From an uncultured Bacteroidota bacterium (GTDB lineage Bacteria > Bacteroidota > Bacteroidia > Flavobacteriales > Flavobacteriaceae), in NCBI GenBank assembly GCA_902518355.1, contig CABYFY010000011.1:1-51137 (forward strand): a DNA stretch of 51,137 nucleotides, written 5' to 3'. The notes under the pieces are model-generated. The model saw nothing but the letters and a program-made list of their open reading frames with translations. It was not told the DNA's origin and searched no databases. Shown here piece after piece: positions 34,314-42,722 of the stretch; the first letter of the stretch is position 1; each line of letters starts with the position of its first letter. Made by a program: the position numbers and the translations under genes.

Positions 34314-35261
34314 ATGTTAAATCGAAGACACATCAGGCTTAAAATAATGCAATATTTATATGCTGCCGAAATATCCGATTTCGAAGATACAAAAGAACAT
34401 TATAATAATCTTATCAGCAGTATTCATTCTATACATTATTTGTTTCTCTTACAAATTTCATTCCTGATTGAAATTTTAAAAAAAGCTGAGGATAAATATA
34501 ACATTTCACAGCAGAGTGTCACCGGTAATGTTAGTGACAAGTATAGTAATAAAAAATTATCTGAAAATATATTTTTAAACGATCTCGCATCGAACTTAAA
34601 AATAGTTGAATTATTAAAGTCTAATGACTTTATTGATTGGGAGGTTGATTATAAATATGTTAATATGATCTATGATAATATAATTAACAGTGAAATTTAT
34701 GATTCATACATGAAAAGTAAAATGAATTCTTTTGCTGAAGATTTAAAGTTTGTTTACGACATTTTCAAAGATCTAATTATAGCAGATGAAAAATTTCAGT
34801 CTTTCATTGAGGAGAAAAATATTTATTGGATGGACGATTTCCCTTTGGTTAACACTTTGTTATTAAAGTATTTAAAAAATTCAACAAGAAATAATTGTGA
34901 AAAATCATTTTACTTTAAGTTATTTTCAAATAAATCAGACAAAAAGTATGCTGATGATTTAGCCAACCATTCTTTACGGAATTTTGAGTCCAATAATGAA
35001 TTGATAAATAAATATGCAGCAAATTGGGATATAGACCGATTAGCAAAAGTTGATTTGGTAATTATAAATTTGGCTATATCAGAACTAAAAGAGTTTAGAG
35101 ATATTCCTGTAAAGGTCACATTAAATGAATATATTGAAATTTCAAAAGATTACTCAACCGAAAAAAGTAGTTTCTTTATTAATGGAATCCTAGACAGAAT
35201 AGTAAAAGATTTAATGAAAAATAATTCTTTAATTAAAGAGGGTAGAGGTTTGAGAGAATAA
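34314..35261 (+). CDS. nusB: Transcription antitermination factor NusB (long form)
   Basis: RNA-binding factor that with NusE/S10 recognises boxA in rRNA leaders. The N-terminus MLNRRHIRLKIMQYLYAAE and the C-terminal part WDIDRLAKVDLVIINLAISELKEF...VTLNEYIEISKDYSTEKSSFFINGILDRI are the two ends of the NusB fold. At 315 residues it is about twice the E. coli length; the extra ~170 residues in the middle are predicted mostly helical and are usual for Bacteroidota. It is divergent from the ABC exporter and followed by the DUF1573 gene, whose promoter lies in its last codons. Confidence 0.95.
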   Translation: MLNRRHIRLKIMQYLYAAEISDFEDTKEHYNNLISSIHSIHYLFLLQISFLIEILKKAEDKYNISQQSVTGNVSDKYSNKKLSENIFLNDLASNLKIVELLKSNDFIDWEVDYKYVNMIYDNIINSEIYDSYMKSKMNSFAEDLKFVYDIFKDLIIADEKFQSFIEEKNIYWMDDFPLVNTLLLKYLKNSTRNNCEKSFYFKLFSNKSDKKYADDLANHSLRNFESNNELINKYAANWDIDRLAKVDLVIINLAISELKEFRDIPVKVTLNEYIEISKDYSTEKSSFFINGILDRIVKDLMKNNSLIKEGRGLRE

Positions 35262-35279
35262 CATTTTTTTTTACTTTTG
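35250..35279 (+). promoter_or_regulatory. Full Bacteroidota promoter (TTG, 19 bases, TACTTTTG) for DUF1573-yajC-pyrD
   Basis: TTG (35250-35252) is followed after exactly 19 bases by TACTTTTG (35272-35279), a complete -33/-7 match. The -33 part lies within the final codons of nusB. The element ends 19 bases before the DUF1573 ATG, giving a leader of about 13 bases. Confidence 0.75.
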
Positions 35280-35298
35280 AACAATTAATAATTCTTCG

Positions 35299-35775
35299 AT
35301 GAAAAACATAATTTATTTATTTGTAATTACATTAGTTTTTACTTCCTGTGGAGATGATCCATTTAGTAAAGTAAAAACAGAAAATGTTGAGCAAGCAGCT
35401 GTAAGAGATAATACTCCTTCTAAATTTCCTGTCATGACTTTTGACAAAAAGGTTCATGATTTTGGAACTATTATGGATGGTGAGGCTCAGGAAACAGTTT
35501 TTTCCTATACAAATACTGGTGAAGCTCCCTTAGTTATTACTGAGATAAAGTCAACTTGTGGATGTACAGTTCCTCAGGATTGGAGTAGAGCACCTTTACT
35601 GCCTGGTGAATCATCTCAATTTACCGTTAAATTTAACGGAAAAGGCATGAATAAAACTTCTAAAACTGTTACAATTAAAGCCAACACGCAAAGAGGAACG
35701 GAATCAGTAAGGATATCGGCTTTTATTAACAAGCCTGGTGGTGTAGCACCACCTGCTGGCCCTATTATTCAGTAA
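35299..35775 (+). CDS. DUF1573 domain lipoprotein
   Basis: A 158-residue lipoprotein (lipobox FTSC, Cys17) with a DUF1573 beta-sandwich (about 48-145): HDFGTIMDGEAQETVFSYTNTGEAPLVI, STCGCTVPQDW and LLPGESSQFTVKFNGKGM are the family motifs. DUF1573 is an ASPM-SPD-2-Hydin-like domain of unknown function, abundant in Bacteroidota and often next to nusB and yajC, as here. The tail is Gly/Pro-rich. It has its own consensus promoter and yajC follows after two bases. Confidence 0.9.
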   Translation: MKNIIYLFVITLVFTSCGDDPFSKVKTENVEQAAVRDNTPSKFPVMTFDKKVHDFGTIMDGEAQETVFSYTNTGEAPLVITEIKSTCGCTVPQDWSRAPLLPGESSQFTVKFNGKGMNKTSKTVTIKANTQRGTESVRISAFINKPGGVAPPAGPIIQ

Positions 35776-35777
35776 AT

Positions 35778-36053
35778 ATGGAAAATTTTTCACAGTTTAC
35801 CCCCTTTCTGCTAATGTTTGCAGTCATATACTTTTTTATGATTGCACCGCAAATGAGAAAGGCAAAAAAAGAGAGAAAATTTCTTACCGATTTGAAAACT
35901 GGTGATAGAGTTGTCATGAAGAGTGGTATGCATGGAAGAGTAAACCACATAAACCAGAAAGAGGGTACATGTATTATAGAAACTACAGCTGGAAAATTAA
36001 AATTTAATAAATCAATGATTTCAATGGATGCTTCAAATGAATTAAACAAGTAG
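35778..36053 (+). CDS. yajC: Preprotein translocase accessory subunit YajC
   Basis: A 91-residue single-helix membrane protein (helix about 8-24) followed by a cytoplasmic domain: MRKAKKERKFLTDLKTGDRVVMKSGMHGRV and ETTAGKLKFNKSMI are the YajC motifs. YajC joins SecDF in the holotranslocon and supports Sec export. It follows the DUF1573 gene after two bases; pyrD follows after 16. Confidence 0.94.
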   Translation: MENFSQFTPFLLMFAVIYFFMIAPQMRKAKKERKFLTDLKTGDRVVMKSGMHGRVNHINQKEGTCIIETTAGKLKFNKSMISMDASNELNK

Positions 36054-36069
36054 TTTAGTTAATTAAAAA

Positions 36070-37092
36070 ATGTATAAGAAAATAATATCTCCATTTTTAT
36101 TCTTATTTGATCCTGAAAAAATCCACACCTTTACATTCTTTCTGATAAAAGTTTTTTTTAAAATCCCAATTCTTGGTTTTATAATCGAATCTTTTTATAA
36201 AGTTGAGAGTCCTAAACTTGCAAGAAAACTTTTTGGTTTAACCTTTGAAAATCCTGTTGGTATTGCTGCTGGATTTGATAAAAATGCAACCCATATTTCA
36301 GAATTTGAAAAATTTGGTTTTGGTTTTATTGAGATAGGGACTGTTACCCCAAAACCCCAAGATGGAAACCCAAAAAAGAGATTATTTAGGCTAAAAGAAG
36401 ACACTGCCATAATTAACCGAATGGGTTTTAACAATGACGGAGTAACAAAGATCAAAAATCGATTAAAGAAAAATTATAATGTTCTCATTGGTGGTAATAT
36501 CGGCAAGAATAAAGTTACACCAAATTCTCAAGCAAAAAATGATTATATAATTTGTTTCAAAGAGCTTTATGATTACGTTGATTATTTTGTTGTTAATGTT
36601 AGTTCGCCCAATACACCTGGATTAAGAGAATTACAATCAAAAGAATTTTTAAATGATTTGTTTATTGAACTGAATAAACTTAGATCAAATGAAACCATTA
36701 AAAAACCAATTCTTATTAAGATATCACCTGATTTAAGTAAGGAAAAAATTCACGAAATTCTAGAAGTTATAGACACAAATAATATTGACGGGATAATTGC
36801 AACTAATACGACGATTGATTATCCTAATTTAAAGTCTAAAAATAAAAACGAAACAGGTGGCTTAAGTGGAGCCCCACTATATGACAAAAGTAATGAGGTT
36901 ATCTCCTTTATTTCCAAGAAAACTAACGGAAAACTTCCAATTATTGGTGTTGGCGGTATATCAACACCAGAACAAGCAGTAAAAAAAATTGAAGCAGGTG
37001 CTCATTTAATACAGTTGTACACAGGTATTATCTATGAGGGTCCAGGAATTGTGAGAAAAATTAACAAAAAGTTACTTAACCAAGAACTTTAA
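36070..37092 (+). CDS. pyrD: Dihydroorotate dehydrogenase (quinone), class 2
   Basis: Fourth step of pyrimidine synthesis, oxidising dihydroorotate with a quinone acceptor at the membrane. The 340 residues include the N-terminal membrane-associating helices (about 1-40) that define class 2, then the FMN-binding barrel: [41 protein letters not shown], and the catalytic Ser in [16 protein letters not shown] and [10 protein letters not shown] are the C-terminal phosphate-binding segments. Its last 21 bases overlap the convergent M43 protease gene. Confidence 0.97.
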   Translation: MYKKIISPFLFLFDPEKIHTFTFFLIKVFFKIPILGFIIESFYKVESPKLARKLFGLTFENPVGIAAGFDKNATHISEFEKFGFGFIEIGTVTPKPQDGNPKKRLFRLKEDTAIINRMGFNNDGVTKIKNRLKKNYNVLIGGNIGKNKVTPNSQAKNDYIICFKELYDYVDYFVVNVSSPNTPGLRELQSKEFLNDLFIELNKLRSNETIKKPILIKISPDLSKEKIHEILEVIDTNNIDGIIATNTTIDYPNLKSKNKNETGGLSGAPLYDKSNEVISFISKKTNGKLPIIGVGGISTPEQAVKKIEAGAHLIQLYTGIIYEGPGIVRKINKKLLNQEL

Positions 37093-38814
37093 ATTATCCA
37101 TATTTTCACCAGAACTAATTGAGATGAAATACAATCCTCTCTCAAAAGCACCAACATTAATTTCTAGATCATCTTCGTTATTAATAATTTTTGAATTAAT
37201 CAGTCTTCCATTTATATCAAAAATCTTGTATGATTCAGGTAAAATATTCTGATATCTTATATAAATAAAATTATCTGCAGGGTTGGGGTAAATCGAAATA
37301 GAATTGATGTTATTCTGGTTTACACTTAAGTATTCAGTACTGATTAATTTTGATTCCTCAGAGCCAAAATTAGTATTAGTATAAATAAGATCTCCTTCTT
37401 CAGTTGTTAATTCATAATATTCATTACCAACCGTCCAATTATATCCATCCAGACCATTTCCGGCCGTATCGTAAATAGTGAATGTGTAGCACTCAGATTG
37501 TACTACATCAAATTCATGATTATGTTCTCCATTTTGGTCATATGGACCACCTTCATACAGTACGTTTCCAGCACTATCTTTGAATTCCCATGTATTTTCG
37601 TTCAAATCAACAATAAACAGTTTTAAATTAACTTTAGAAGTTTCGTAAATATTTGATGTGAAATTAATATACTGAGGATATACTTTTGTAATACTTTCAC
37701 TACCATTGTAAATTTTAAGTGCTATATCATATAGACCAGGTGTATAAACATGCGATGGATTCTGATCGGTGTAATCAACAATATCATCACCATCTACATC
37801 CCATTCCCAAGCTGTTGCTCCAACACTGGTATCTGTAAAATTTACTGTCATATAATCATCACAGCTTTCGATAACTTCAGCATCAAAGTCTACGTTAAAT
37901 GAAGGGCATTTGTAATATGTTCCTCTGTAAACATGATAACCAGCATACATATAGGCGTATTGTTCTTGACTAAAGAAATCTGTACAGGCATCAGGAGAAT
38001 ATGACATAATATTTGATGTATCAGGATCATATGTTTGTCCAAGTGCATCAGTTGCATTTCCAGTGTACATGCAATTTACAGAACTTACATTTGAGCCGTT
38101 AATGAGCGGGTCTGCTGGTGTGTCACAAAATCTATCTCCGGCAGTTGCACAATTACTTCCGTTAACATATTCGTCAGTTGAGCCGGGTTCATTAGAAGTA
38201 CCGTGAGTGTGTAAAAGAACAAAATGATGACCAAACTCATGAACTAGAGTAGAACTGATGGTATTCGTTGTAGCTTGATTATCCATTACAATCACATCAT
38301 AATATTGTGAATTTTGAGGGAAATGAGTGTAGCCGGCTACAGTATTATCGTTTATGGATTCGACAAAATACAGATTCAATATATTGCTCTGATTATTTTG
38401 ATATAAAAGAGACATATCATCATAACTATAATTATACAATTGGTTATTTGCAATATAATTTGTGTCCTCACAAACCGTAATTTCTAAAAATGAGTTAGCT
38501 AAGAAAGTATTTGCTTCATCTATTTCGTCTAAGATCTGACTTTCAGTAATATTTGTAGCTCCATTTGTATTAGTAATAATGTGAATTTTTGCAGGGACAT
38601 TCGTGATAGCAGTTGAGGATTTTGATTGAACTTTACTGTAATATTCTGCTAAATAGTATTCAAAGTTTTCTTTATTATTATTTTCGGTCTCAAAAAAATT
38701 ATCAGGAACCTCTGTTCCACAAAAACCGGTATGAATTTCTTGAGAGGCTATTGAAAAGTAAAAAAACATAAAAAATATTTGAAATATCAACAGTATATCA
38801 TTTTTTTTTATCAT
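37072..38814 (-). CDS. T9SS-exported M43 metalloprotease with PKD domain
   Basis: A 580-residue secreted protease. A signal peptide (to about residue 25, ending FSIASQ) is followed by an M43 (pappalysin/cytophagalysin) catalytic domain: the zinc motif [11 protein letters not shown] is at 192-202, with downstream FCDTPADP and a Met-turn in [18 protein letters not shown]-like domain (about 315-375, [22 protein letters not shown]), a second beta region ([14 protein letters not shown]), and a type A T9SS C-terminal sorting domain (about 505-580, [13 protein letters not shown]...[10 protein letters not shown]) follow. It should be cell-surface or released. The gene is alone on this strand and overlaps pyrD by 21 bases. 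Confidence 0.95.
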   Translation of the reverse strand: MIKKNDILLIFQIFFMFFYFSIASQEIHTGFCGTEVPDNFFETENNNKENFEYYLAEYYSKVQSKSSTAITNVPAKIHIITNTNGATNITESQILDEIDEANTFLANSFLEITVCEDTNYIANNQLYNYSYDDMSLLYQNNQSNILNLYFVESINDNTVAGYTHFPQNSQYYDVIVMDNQATTNTISSTLVHEFGHHFVLLHTHGTSNEPGSTDEYVNGSNCATAGDRFCDTPADPLINGSNVSSVNCMYTGNATDALGQTYDPDTSNIMSYSPDACTDFFSQEQYAYMYAGYHVYRGTYYKCPSFNVDFDAEVIESCDDYMTVNFTDTSVGATAWEWDVDGDDIVDYTDQNPSHVYTPGLYDIALKIYNGSESITKVYPQYINFTSNIYETSKVNLKLFIVDLNENTWEFKDSAGNVLYEGGPYDQNGEHNHEFDVVQSECYTFTIYDTAGNGLDGYNWTVGNEYYELTTEEGDLIYTNTNFGSEESKLISTEYLSVNQNNINSISIYPNPADNFIYIRYQNILPESYKIFDINGRLINSKIINNEDDLEINVGAFERGLYFISISSGENMDNLKFLVK

Positions 38815-38848
38815 TTGAATCTAAAATTTCGAATAATTATATATGGTG

Positions 38849-38856
38849 CAAAAATA
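38849..38856 (-). promoter_or_regulatory. Bacteroidota-type -7 element (TATTTTTG) for the M43 protease
   Basis: On the minus strand TATTTTTG fits TAnnTTTG, 34 bases before the ATG at 38814. Exactly 19 bases further upstream is ATG, one mismatch from the TTG consensus. Confidence 0.55.
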
Positions 38857-38894
38857 ATTAAATTTATCTTCCCTGCATAATTTAAGAGCTGCTC

Positions 38895-39521
38895 ATGTTG
38901 ATTTCTTTTATTTTTTCATGTCTTGCATTAGCTATAAGTCCCGGACCTGACAATATATATTTAGCTTCACTAACTTCAAGGTCTGGAAAAGTTGCAGGAT
39001 TTTCATTTTTAGCAGGATTAATTATAGGTTCTTTTATTCATACAATATTTTTAGCATTTGGATTAAATGAATTGTTAATTAGTCACTATATTTTTTTTGA
39101 GATAATAAAATATACAGGTGTTTTTTATCTTTTGTATCTCTCTTATGAGACCTACAAATCGGAGATTTCCAATTTTCATCTGGATAAAAATAAAGATGAA
39201 ATTCAAAATAATTTTAAAAAGGGGGTTTTAATGAATTTATTAAACCCAAAGGTATTTTTATTTTTCACAGTATTCTTCCCAAATTTTATTTATTCTGATA
39301 CAATTTCATTTAAATTTCAAATCTTATCGTTAGGATTAATTTTTGTTGTTATGACATTTATTGTGTTTGGATTGATTATCCTATTTTCTAATTTTATTCA
39401 CAAAAAATTTTCTTCAAATAATAGATTTAAAATTTTTGCTAAATATTTCAATATTCTTGTGTTGTTATTCATCGCTCTGCTAATTTTATTTACTGAAAAT
39501 AATTTAACTTTAACCAATTAA
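38895..39521 (+). CDS. LysE/RhtB family amino-acid exporter
   Basis: A 208-residue inner-membrane protein with about six hydrophobic helices. The family signature SPGPDNIYLASLTSRSGKVAGFSFLAG lies in the first 45 residues, with LNPKVFLFFTVFFPNF in the middle. LysE/RhtB proteins export lysine, threonine, homoserine or related solutes; the substrate cannot be told here. The HMG-CoA lyase gene follows after eight bases on the same strand, suggesting co-transcription. Confidence 0.9.
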   Translation: MLISFIFSCLALAISPGPDNIYLASLTSRSGKVAGFSFLAGLIIGSFIHTIFLAFGLNELLISHYIFFEIIKYTGVFYLLYLSYETYKSEISNFHLDKNKDEIQNNFKKGVLMNLLNPKVFLFFTVFFPNFIYSDTISFKFQILSLGLIFVVMTFIVFGLIILFSNFIHKKFSSNNRFKIFAKYFNILVLLFIALLILFTENNLTLTN

Positions 39522-39529
39522 TCTGTTAC

Positions 39530-40393
39530 ATGCGAAAACTCAAGATTATAGAATGTCCAAGAGATGCTATGCAGAGTATTAAGGAATTTATTCCAACCGA
39601 TAAAAAAATTAAATATGTTCAAAGTTTATTAGAGGTTGGTTTTGACACTATTGATGTGGGTAGTTTTGTATCTAAAAAAGTTATTCCACAATTATCAGAT
39701 ACAGGTGAGGTTATTGATTCCTTAGATTTATCAAATAAGAAATCAGAACTTCTTGTGATAATCGCTAATATAAAGGGAGCTGAAATTACATCATACTACA
39801 ACCAAATTTCACATGTAGGTTTTCCTTTTTCAATTTCTGAAAACTTTCAGATGAGAAATACCAATAAGACAATTAATGAATCATTCACAAGTCTTGTTGA
39901 AATCAATAAAATAGTTTCTGGAAGTCAAAAAAAATTGGTCGTTTATTTATCAATGTGTTTTGGTAATCCATATGGGGAGGTGTGGAATTTAGATATAATC
40001 GATAAATCTATTTCAAAGCTTGTTGATCACGGATTTAATCTTATTTCATTAAGTGATACAATTGGCTCAGCAACTCCTTTAGTAATTGAAAAGGTTTACC
40101 AATATTTTTATCAAAAATATCCTGAAGTTGAGTTTGGTCTACATTTACATACTCATCCAAAATTTTGGAGAGATAAAATTGGTGCATCTTTTGATTCAGG
40201 ATGTAATAGAATTGATGGTGCTATTCAGGGCTTTGGAGGTTGTCCAATGGCTTCGGACAATCTAATCGGAAATATGCCAACAGAAAAAATCATTTCCTAT
40301 TGTCAAGAGAAGGATGTAGAAACCAATATTAATCCATTGAAATTTGAAGCAGCCTACAACTATGCTAGTGATATATTTTTAAATTACCATTAA
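39530..40393 (+). CDS. mvaB: Hydroxymethylglutaryl-CoA lyase
   Basis: Splits HMG-CoA into acetyl-CoA and acetoacetate, the last step of leucine breakdown. The 287-residue DRE-TIM-type barrel shows ECPRDAMQ (start of the metal/catalytic strand), FDTIDVGSFVSKKVIPQLSD, LSDTIGSATP, LHLHTHP with metal-binding His residues, and the lyase-defining GCNRIDGAIQGFGGCPMASD with the catalytic Cys. It has the size of bacterial MvaB. No other leucine-degradation gene is in the window. A weak AT-only hairpin follows it. Confidence 0.94.
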   Translation: MRKLKIIECPRDAMQSIKEFIPTDKKIKYVQSLLEVGFDTIDVGSFVSKKVIPQLSDTGEVIDSLDLSNKKSELLVIIANIKGAEITSYYNQISHVGFPFSISENFQMRNTNKTINESFTSLVEINKIVSGSQKKLVVYLSMCFGNPYGEVWNLDIIDKSISKLVDHGFNLISLSDTIGSATPLVIEKVYQYFYQKYPEVEFGLHLHTHPKFWRDKIGASFDSGCNRIDGAIQGFGGCPMASDNLIGNMPTEKIISYCQEKDVETNINPLKFEAAYNYASDIFLNYH

Positions 40394-40405
40394 TTCATTA
40401 TTTAT

Positions 40406-40427
40406 AATTATTCTAAATAATTTTTTT
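40406..40427 (+). terminator. Weak AT-only hairpin with T-run after mvaB
   Basis: A seven-base all-AT stem (AATTATT/AATAATT) with loop CTA is followed directly by five Ts. The stem has no GC pair, so it may be only a weak terminator or chance in AT-rich DNA. Confidence 0.3.
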
Positions 40428-40444
40428 ATTTGAAATTTACCATC

Positions 40445-40452
40445 TATATTTG
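40445..40452 (+). promoter_or_regulatory. Bacteroidota-type -7 element (TATATTTG) for the porin gene
   Basis: TATATTTG fits TAnnTTTG in the gap after mvaB. Transcription would begin near 40459, just ahead of the signal-peptide codons at 40483. No TTG lies 19 bases upstream. Confidence 0.5.
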
Positions 40453-40482
40453 TCTTATTAATAATTAATCTAAATAAAAATA

Positions 40483-41577
40483 ATCAAAAAATTATATCAC
40501 ATAATTATATTAATTATTGCGAGTACTTCTTTTGTTTTTGCTCAAAATGCAGCTGAAACTTTAATGAATAAAGGGCAAGGTATTGTTTTAGGTGGATATG
40601 GAGAAGTTCATGTTAATCTTCCAGAGGACGGAAACGGAAAAGTTGATGTTCACAGATTGGTAACTCTTTTAGGCTATAATTTTAACGATAAAGTTCAATT
40701 TGTTTCAGAAATTGAATTTGAACATGTAGTTGAAGTTTATGTGGAGCAGGCATTTCTTTCATATGCGTTAAGAGATAACTTAAGTTTAAGAGCAGGTTTG
40801 ATGCTTATTCCTATGGGAATCGTAAATGAATTTCATGAGCCGACAACGTTTAATGGAGTAGAACGTCCAGGGATGGACAAATCAATAATTCCATCTACAT
40901 GGAGAGAAATTGGTTTTGGATTAAACGGCAGACTTGATGATGCTTCTTTAAAGTATCAACTTTATCTATTTAACGGATTCAAATCTGATTGTTTGGGTGG
41001 ATCGCACGGTATTAGAAGTGGTAGAGCAAAAGGTGCTGAAGCTATGTGGAATACAACAAATATATCAGCCAAAGTTGACTGGTATGGAATTGATGGATTA
41101 AAGTTAGGTCTTGCCGGTTACTTTGGAGACACAAATGTTGATGTAAATACTAATGTTCCTGGTGTTGGGATTTCAATGATTGGTCTTGACGCACGTTATG
41201 CAATGGAAAGGTTTGGTATGAGAGGACAATTTGTTACAACTTCCATCGATGGTTCCGAGGAGTATAATTTAGCTTGGGATTCTGATCTTGGCTCAAAAAT
41301 GAACGGATGGTATATTGAGGCATCTTATAATTTATTCTCCTTAGAAAAAGAAGAAAAGCTTGATCTTTTTGCACGTTATTCAAACTATGATACTCATGCT
41401 GGTGTGGCTGGGTCATTAGTTGCAAATGATGCATATAATAGAAATGTATTGACAACAGGTCTTAGTTGGCATGTTGCACCAGGTGCTGCTTTCAAAATGG
41501 ACTATCAGATCCTTGGAAACGAATCATCTGATGAAAACACATCAGTACTAAACTTTGGAATAGGAGTTTGGTTCTAA
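40483..41577 (+). CDS. Outer-membrane porin (phosphate-selective porin O/P-like), no standard start codon
   Basis: A beta-barrel outer-membrane protein of about 364 residues. Mature segments GIVLGGYGEVHVNLP, VTLLGYNFNDKVQFVSEIEFEH, LRAGLMLIPMGIVNEFHEPTTFNGVERPGMDK and the C-terminal GIGVWF match a common Bacteroidota porin family. The first in-frame ATG (40564) would lose the signal peptide. Upstream, in frame and without stops back to a TAA at 40471, the codons give KKLYHIIILIIASTSFVFAQN, a textbook signal peptide, but they contain only ATA (40474, 40480) and ATC (40483) as possible starts. I mark 40483 because ATC directly precedes the KK; the true start is uncertain. It is the first gene of the porin, FMN-binding, membrane protein group. 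Confidence 0.8.
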   Translation: MKKLYHIIILIIASTSFVFAQNAAETLMNKGQGIVLGGYGEVHVNLPEDGNGKVDVHRLVTLLGYNFNDKVQFVSEIEFEHVVEVYVEQAFLSYALRDNLSLRAGLMLIPMGIVNEFHEPTTFNGVERPGMDKSIIPSTWREIGFGLNGRLDDASLKYQLYLFNGFKSDCLGGSHGIRSGRAKGAEAMWNTTNISAKVDWYGIDGLKLGLAGYFGDTNVDVNTNVPGVGISMIGLDARYAMERFGMRGQFVTTSIDGSEEYNLAWDSDLGSKMNGWYIEASYNLFSLEKEEKLDLFARYSNYDTHAGVAGSLVANDAYNRNVLTTGLSWHVAPGAAFKMDYQILGNESSDENTSVLNFGIGVWF

Positions 41578-41612
41578 TTTTGTTTTTAGTTTAATATTTT
41601 TTAGCAATATTT

Positions 41613-41649
41613 GAACGGGAGAAAATCTAAAATGATTTTCTCCCTGTTC
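41613..41649 (+). terminator. Strong hairpin between porin and FMN-binding gene
   Basis: An 11-base perfect stem (GGGAGAAAATC, 41617-41627, with GATTTTCTCCC, 41634-41644) encloses a six-base loop; four more pairs (GAAC/GTTC) extend it past a one-base bulge. No T-run follows, so it could be an attenuator or an mRNA-stabilising 3' end of the porin message rather than a complete terminator. Confidence 0.5.
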
Positions 41650-41662
41650 ATTAGAAAAGATT

Positions 41663-42184
41663 ATGAGAATAATAGTTTTATTTTTTTTATCGGTTTTATT
41701 TCTCTCAGTTTCTGAAAAAGACAGAAACAAAAAGAAAGTTGCAAAACAGATTAAGGCAATATTTGATATTGAAAATTTTGAGTTGTCAAATATTAATATT
41801 GACAATACGGTAAAAGAAGAAATTTGGAATCAATTCAATTACTCAAAATTTAAAAAGATAATACATAATTATAAATTAATTGGCTATTCATATGAGTCAA
41901 AAGCACCAAGTATGCATTATGAGTTCGACTATTTGATTATCTTAGACCTCGATTTAAAAATAATCGATTTAAAAGTCTTAGTTTACAGAGAAAATTGGGG
42001 AGGCGAGATTGGATCTAAAAGATGGCTTAAGCAGTTCAAGAATAAAGGTAAAGATGATAGCTTAAAATATATGCAAGATATATCTGCCATTTCAGGAGCA
42101 ACTATTTCTGTTAAATCTATGATTGAAACTGTAAATCTTTTTCTTGATTCGGTTAATAAATTAAATCAAAATTCTGTGTTGTAA
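41663..42184 (+). CDS. Exported FMN-binding domain protein (covalent flavin site SGAT)
   Basis: A 173-residue protein with an N-terminal hydrophobic segment (about 1-17) that should export or anchor it. The C-terminal half is an FMN_bind domain as in RnfG/NqrC: the site SAISGATIS contains SGAT (144-147), where the Thr (147) is the residue that ApbE-type transferases link to FMN. The usual Asp three residues before the SGAT motif is Ser here. The VLVYRENWGGEIGSKRWLKQF stretch is typical of Bacteroidota members. Its stop overlaps the next gene by one base, implying coupling. No apbE gene is in the window. Confidence 0.85.
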   Translation: MRIIVLFFLSVLFLSVSEKDRNKKKVAKQIKAIFDIENFELSNINIDNTVKEEIWNQFNYSKFKKIIHNYKLIGYSYESKAPSMHYEFDYLIILDLDLKIIDLKVLVYRENWGGEIGSKRWLKQFKNKGKDDSLKYMQDISAISGATISVKSMIETVNLFLDSVNKLNQNSVL

Positions 42185-42681
42185 TGAAACTAAACGGCTT
42201 GATTTATTCTTTACCTAGAGAATTAAAGAACTTAGTAGTTCCTTTTATTCTTGTTTTATCAATTGGTTATTTTGTTTCTATTTTGTTAGTTGATCATACA
42301 TCAAGTCTCTCTCCAACTGGAATTGAAGAAAATTATCTTGGAAATGAATCGCAGGAAACACAAGCTATATACAAATTCAAGAAAAGTAAGTATCAGATTT
42401 ATAATCTTATACATTCTCATATTATTTCAATGTCAATAATATTTTTTATCACTGGATTACTTCTTTTGATTACAGATTTAAACTATTACTTTAAAATGTT
42501 TTTAATTATTGAGCCTTTTTTATCAATTCTCATGACCTTTGGTGGAATCTATTTACTTTGGAATGGGGTAACCTGGATGAAGTATGTAATTTTTATTTCA
42601 TCCACAATAATGGCAATAGTGTTTCTTATCAGTTGTTATATTATTTTACGTCAATCATTATCAAAAAAGAGTAAAGTTTAA
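42184..42681 (+). CDS. Small membrane protein with HxH motif, possible heme-binding, unknown function
   Basis: A 165-residue protein with about four hydrophobic helices (roughly 17-36, 76-97, 103-124, 132-155). After helix 1 comes a periplasmic stretch SPTGIEENYLGNE and then LIHSHIISM with His77 and His79 at the start of helix 2. This layout resembles a family of small bacterial membrane proteins of unknown function that carry a GI..YY.GNE stretch followed by an H.H motif; I recall it only as a pattern. The His pair could bind heme or a metal, which is inference. It overlaps the FMN-binding gene by one base and precedes guaB's own promoter. Confidence 0.75.
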   Translation: MKLNGLIYSLPRELKNLVVPFILVLSIGYFVSILLVDHTSSLSPTGIEENYLGNESQETQAIYKFKKSKYQIYNLIHSHIISMSIIFFITGLLLLITDLNYYFKMFLIIEPFLSILMTFGGIYLLWNGVTWMKYVIFISSTIMAIVFLISCYIILRQSLSKKSKV

Positions 42682-42692
42682 GTTCCAAGTTG

Positions 42693-42700
42693 TATATTTG
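42693..42700 (+). promoter_or_regulatory. Bacteroidota-type -7 element (TATATTTG) for guaB
   Basis: TATATTTG fits TAnnTTTG and ends 22 bases before the guaB ATG at 42723. Because it covers an in-frame TTG at 42690, it argues against that upstream start. Confidence 0.55.
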
Positions 42701-42722
42701 CATGCAATTAATTGTCAATTGC

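Noticed and set aside
35737-35753. Seven-base perfect stem (GGTGGTG/CACCACC, loop TAG) near the end of the DUF1573 gene
   Set aside because: It lies inside codons for a Gly/Val/Ala/Pro tail and has no T-run; most likely a by-product of the Gly-Gly and Pro-Pro codons.
42690-42722. Upstream TTG start for guaB adding 11 residues
   Set aside because: The codons overlap a consensus -7 element, and the ATG at 42723 gives the normal family N-terminus.
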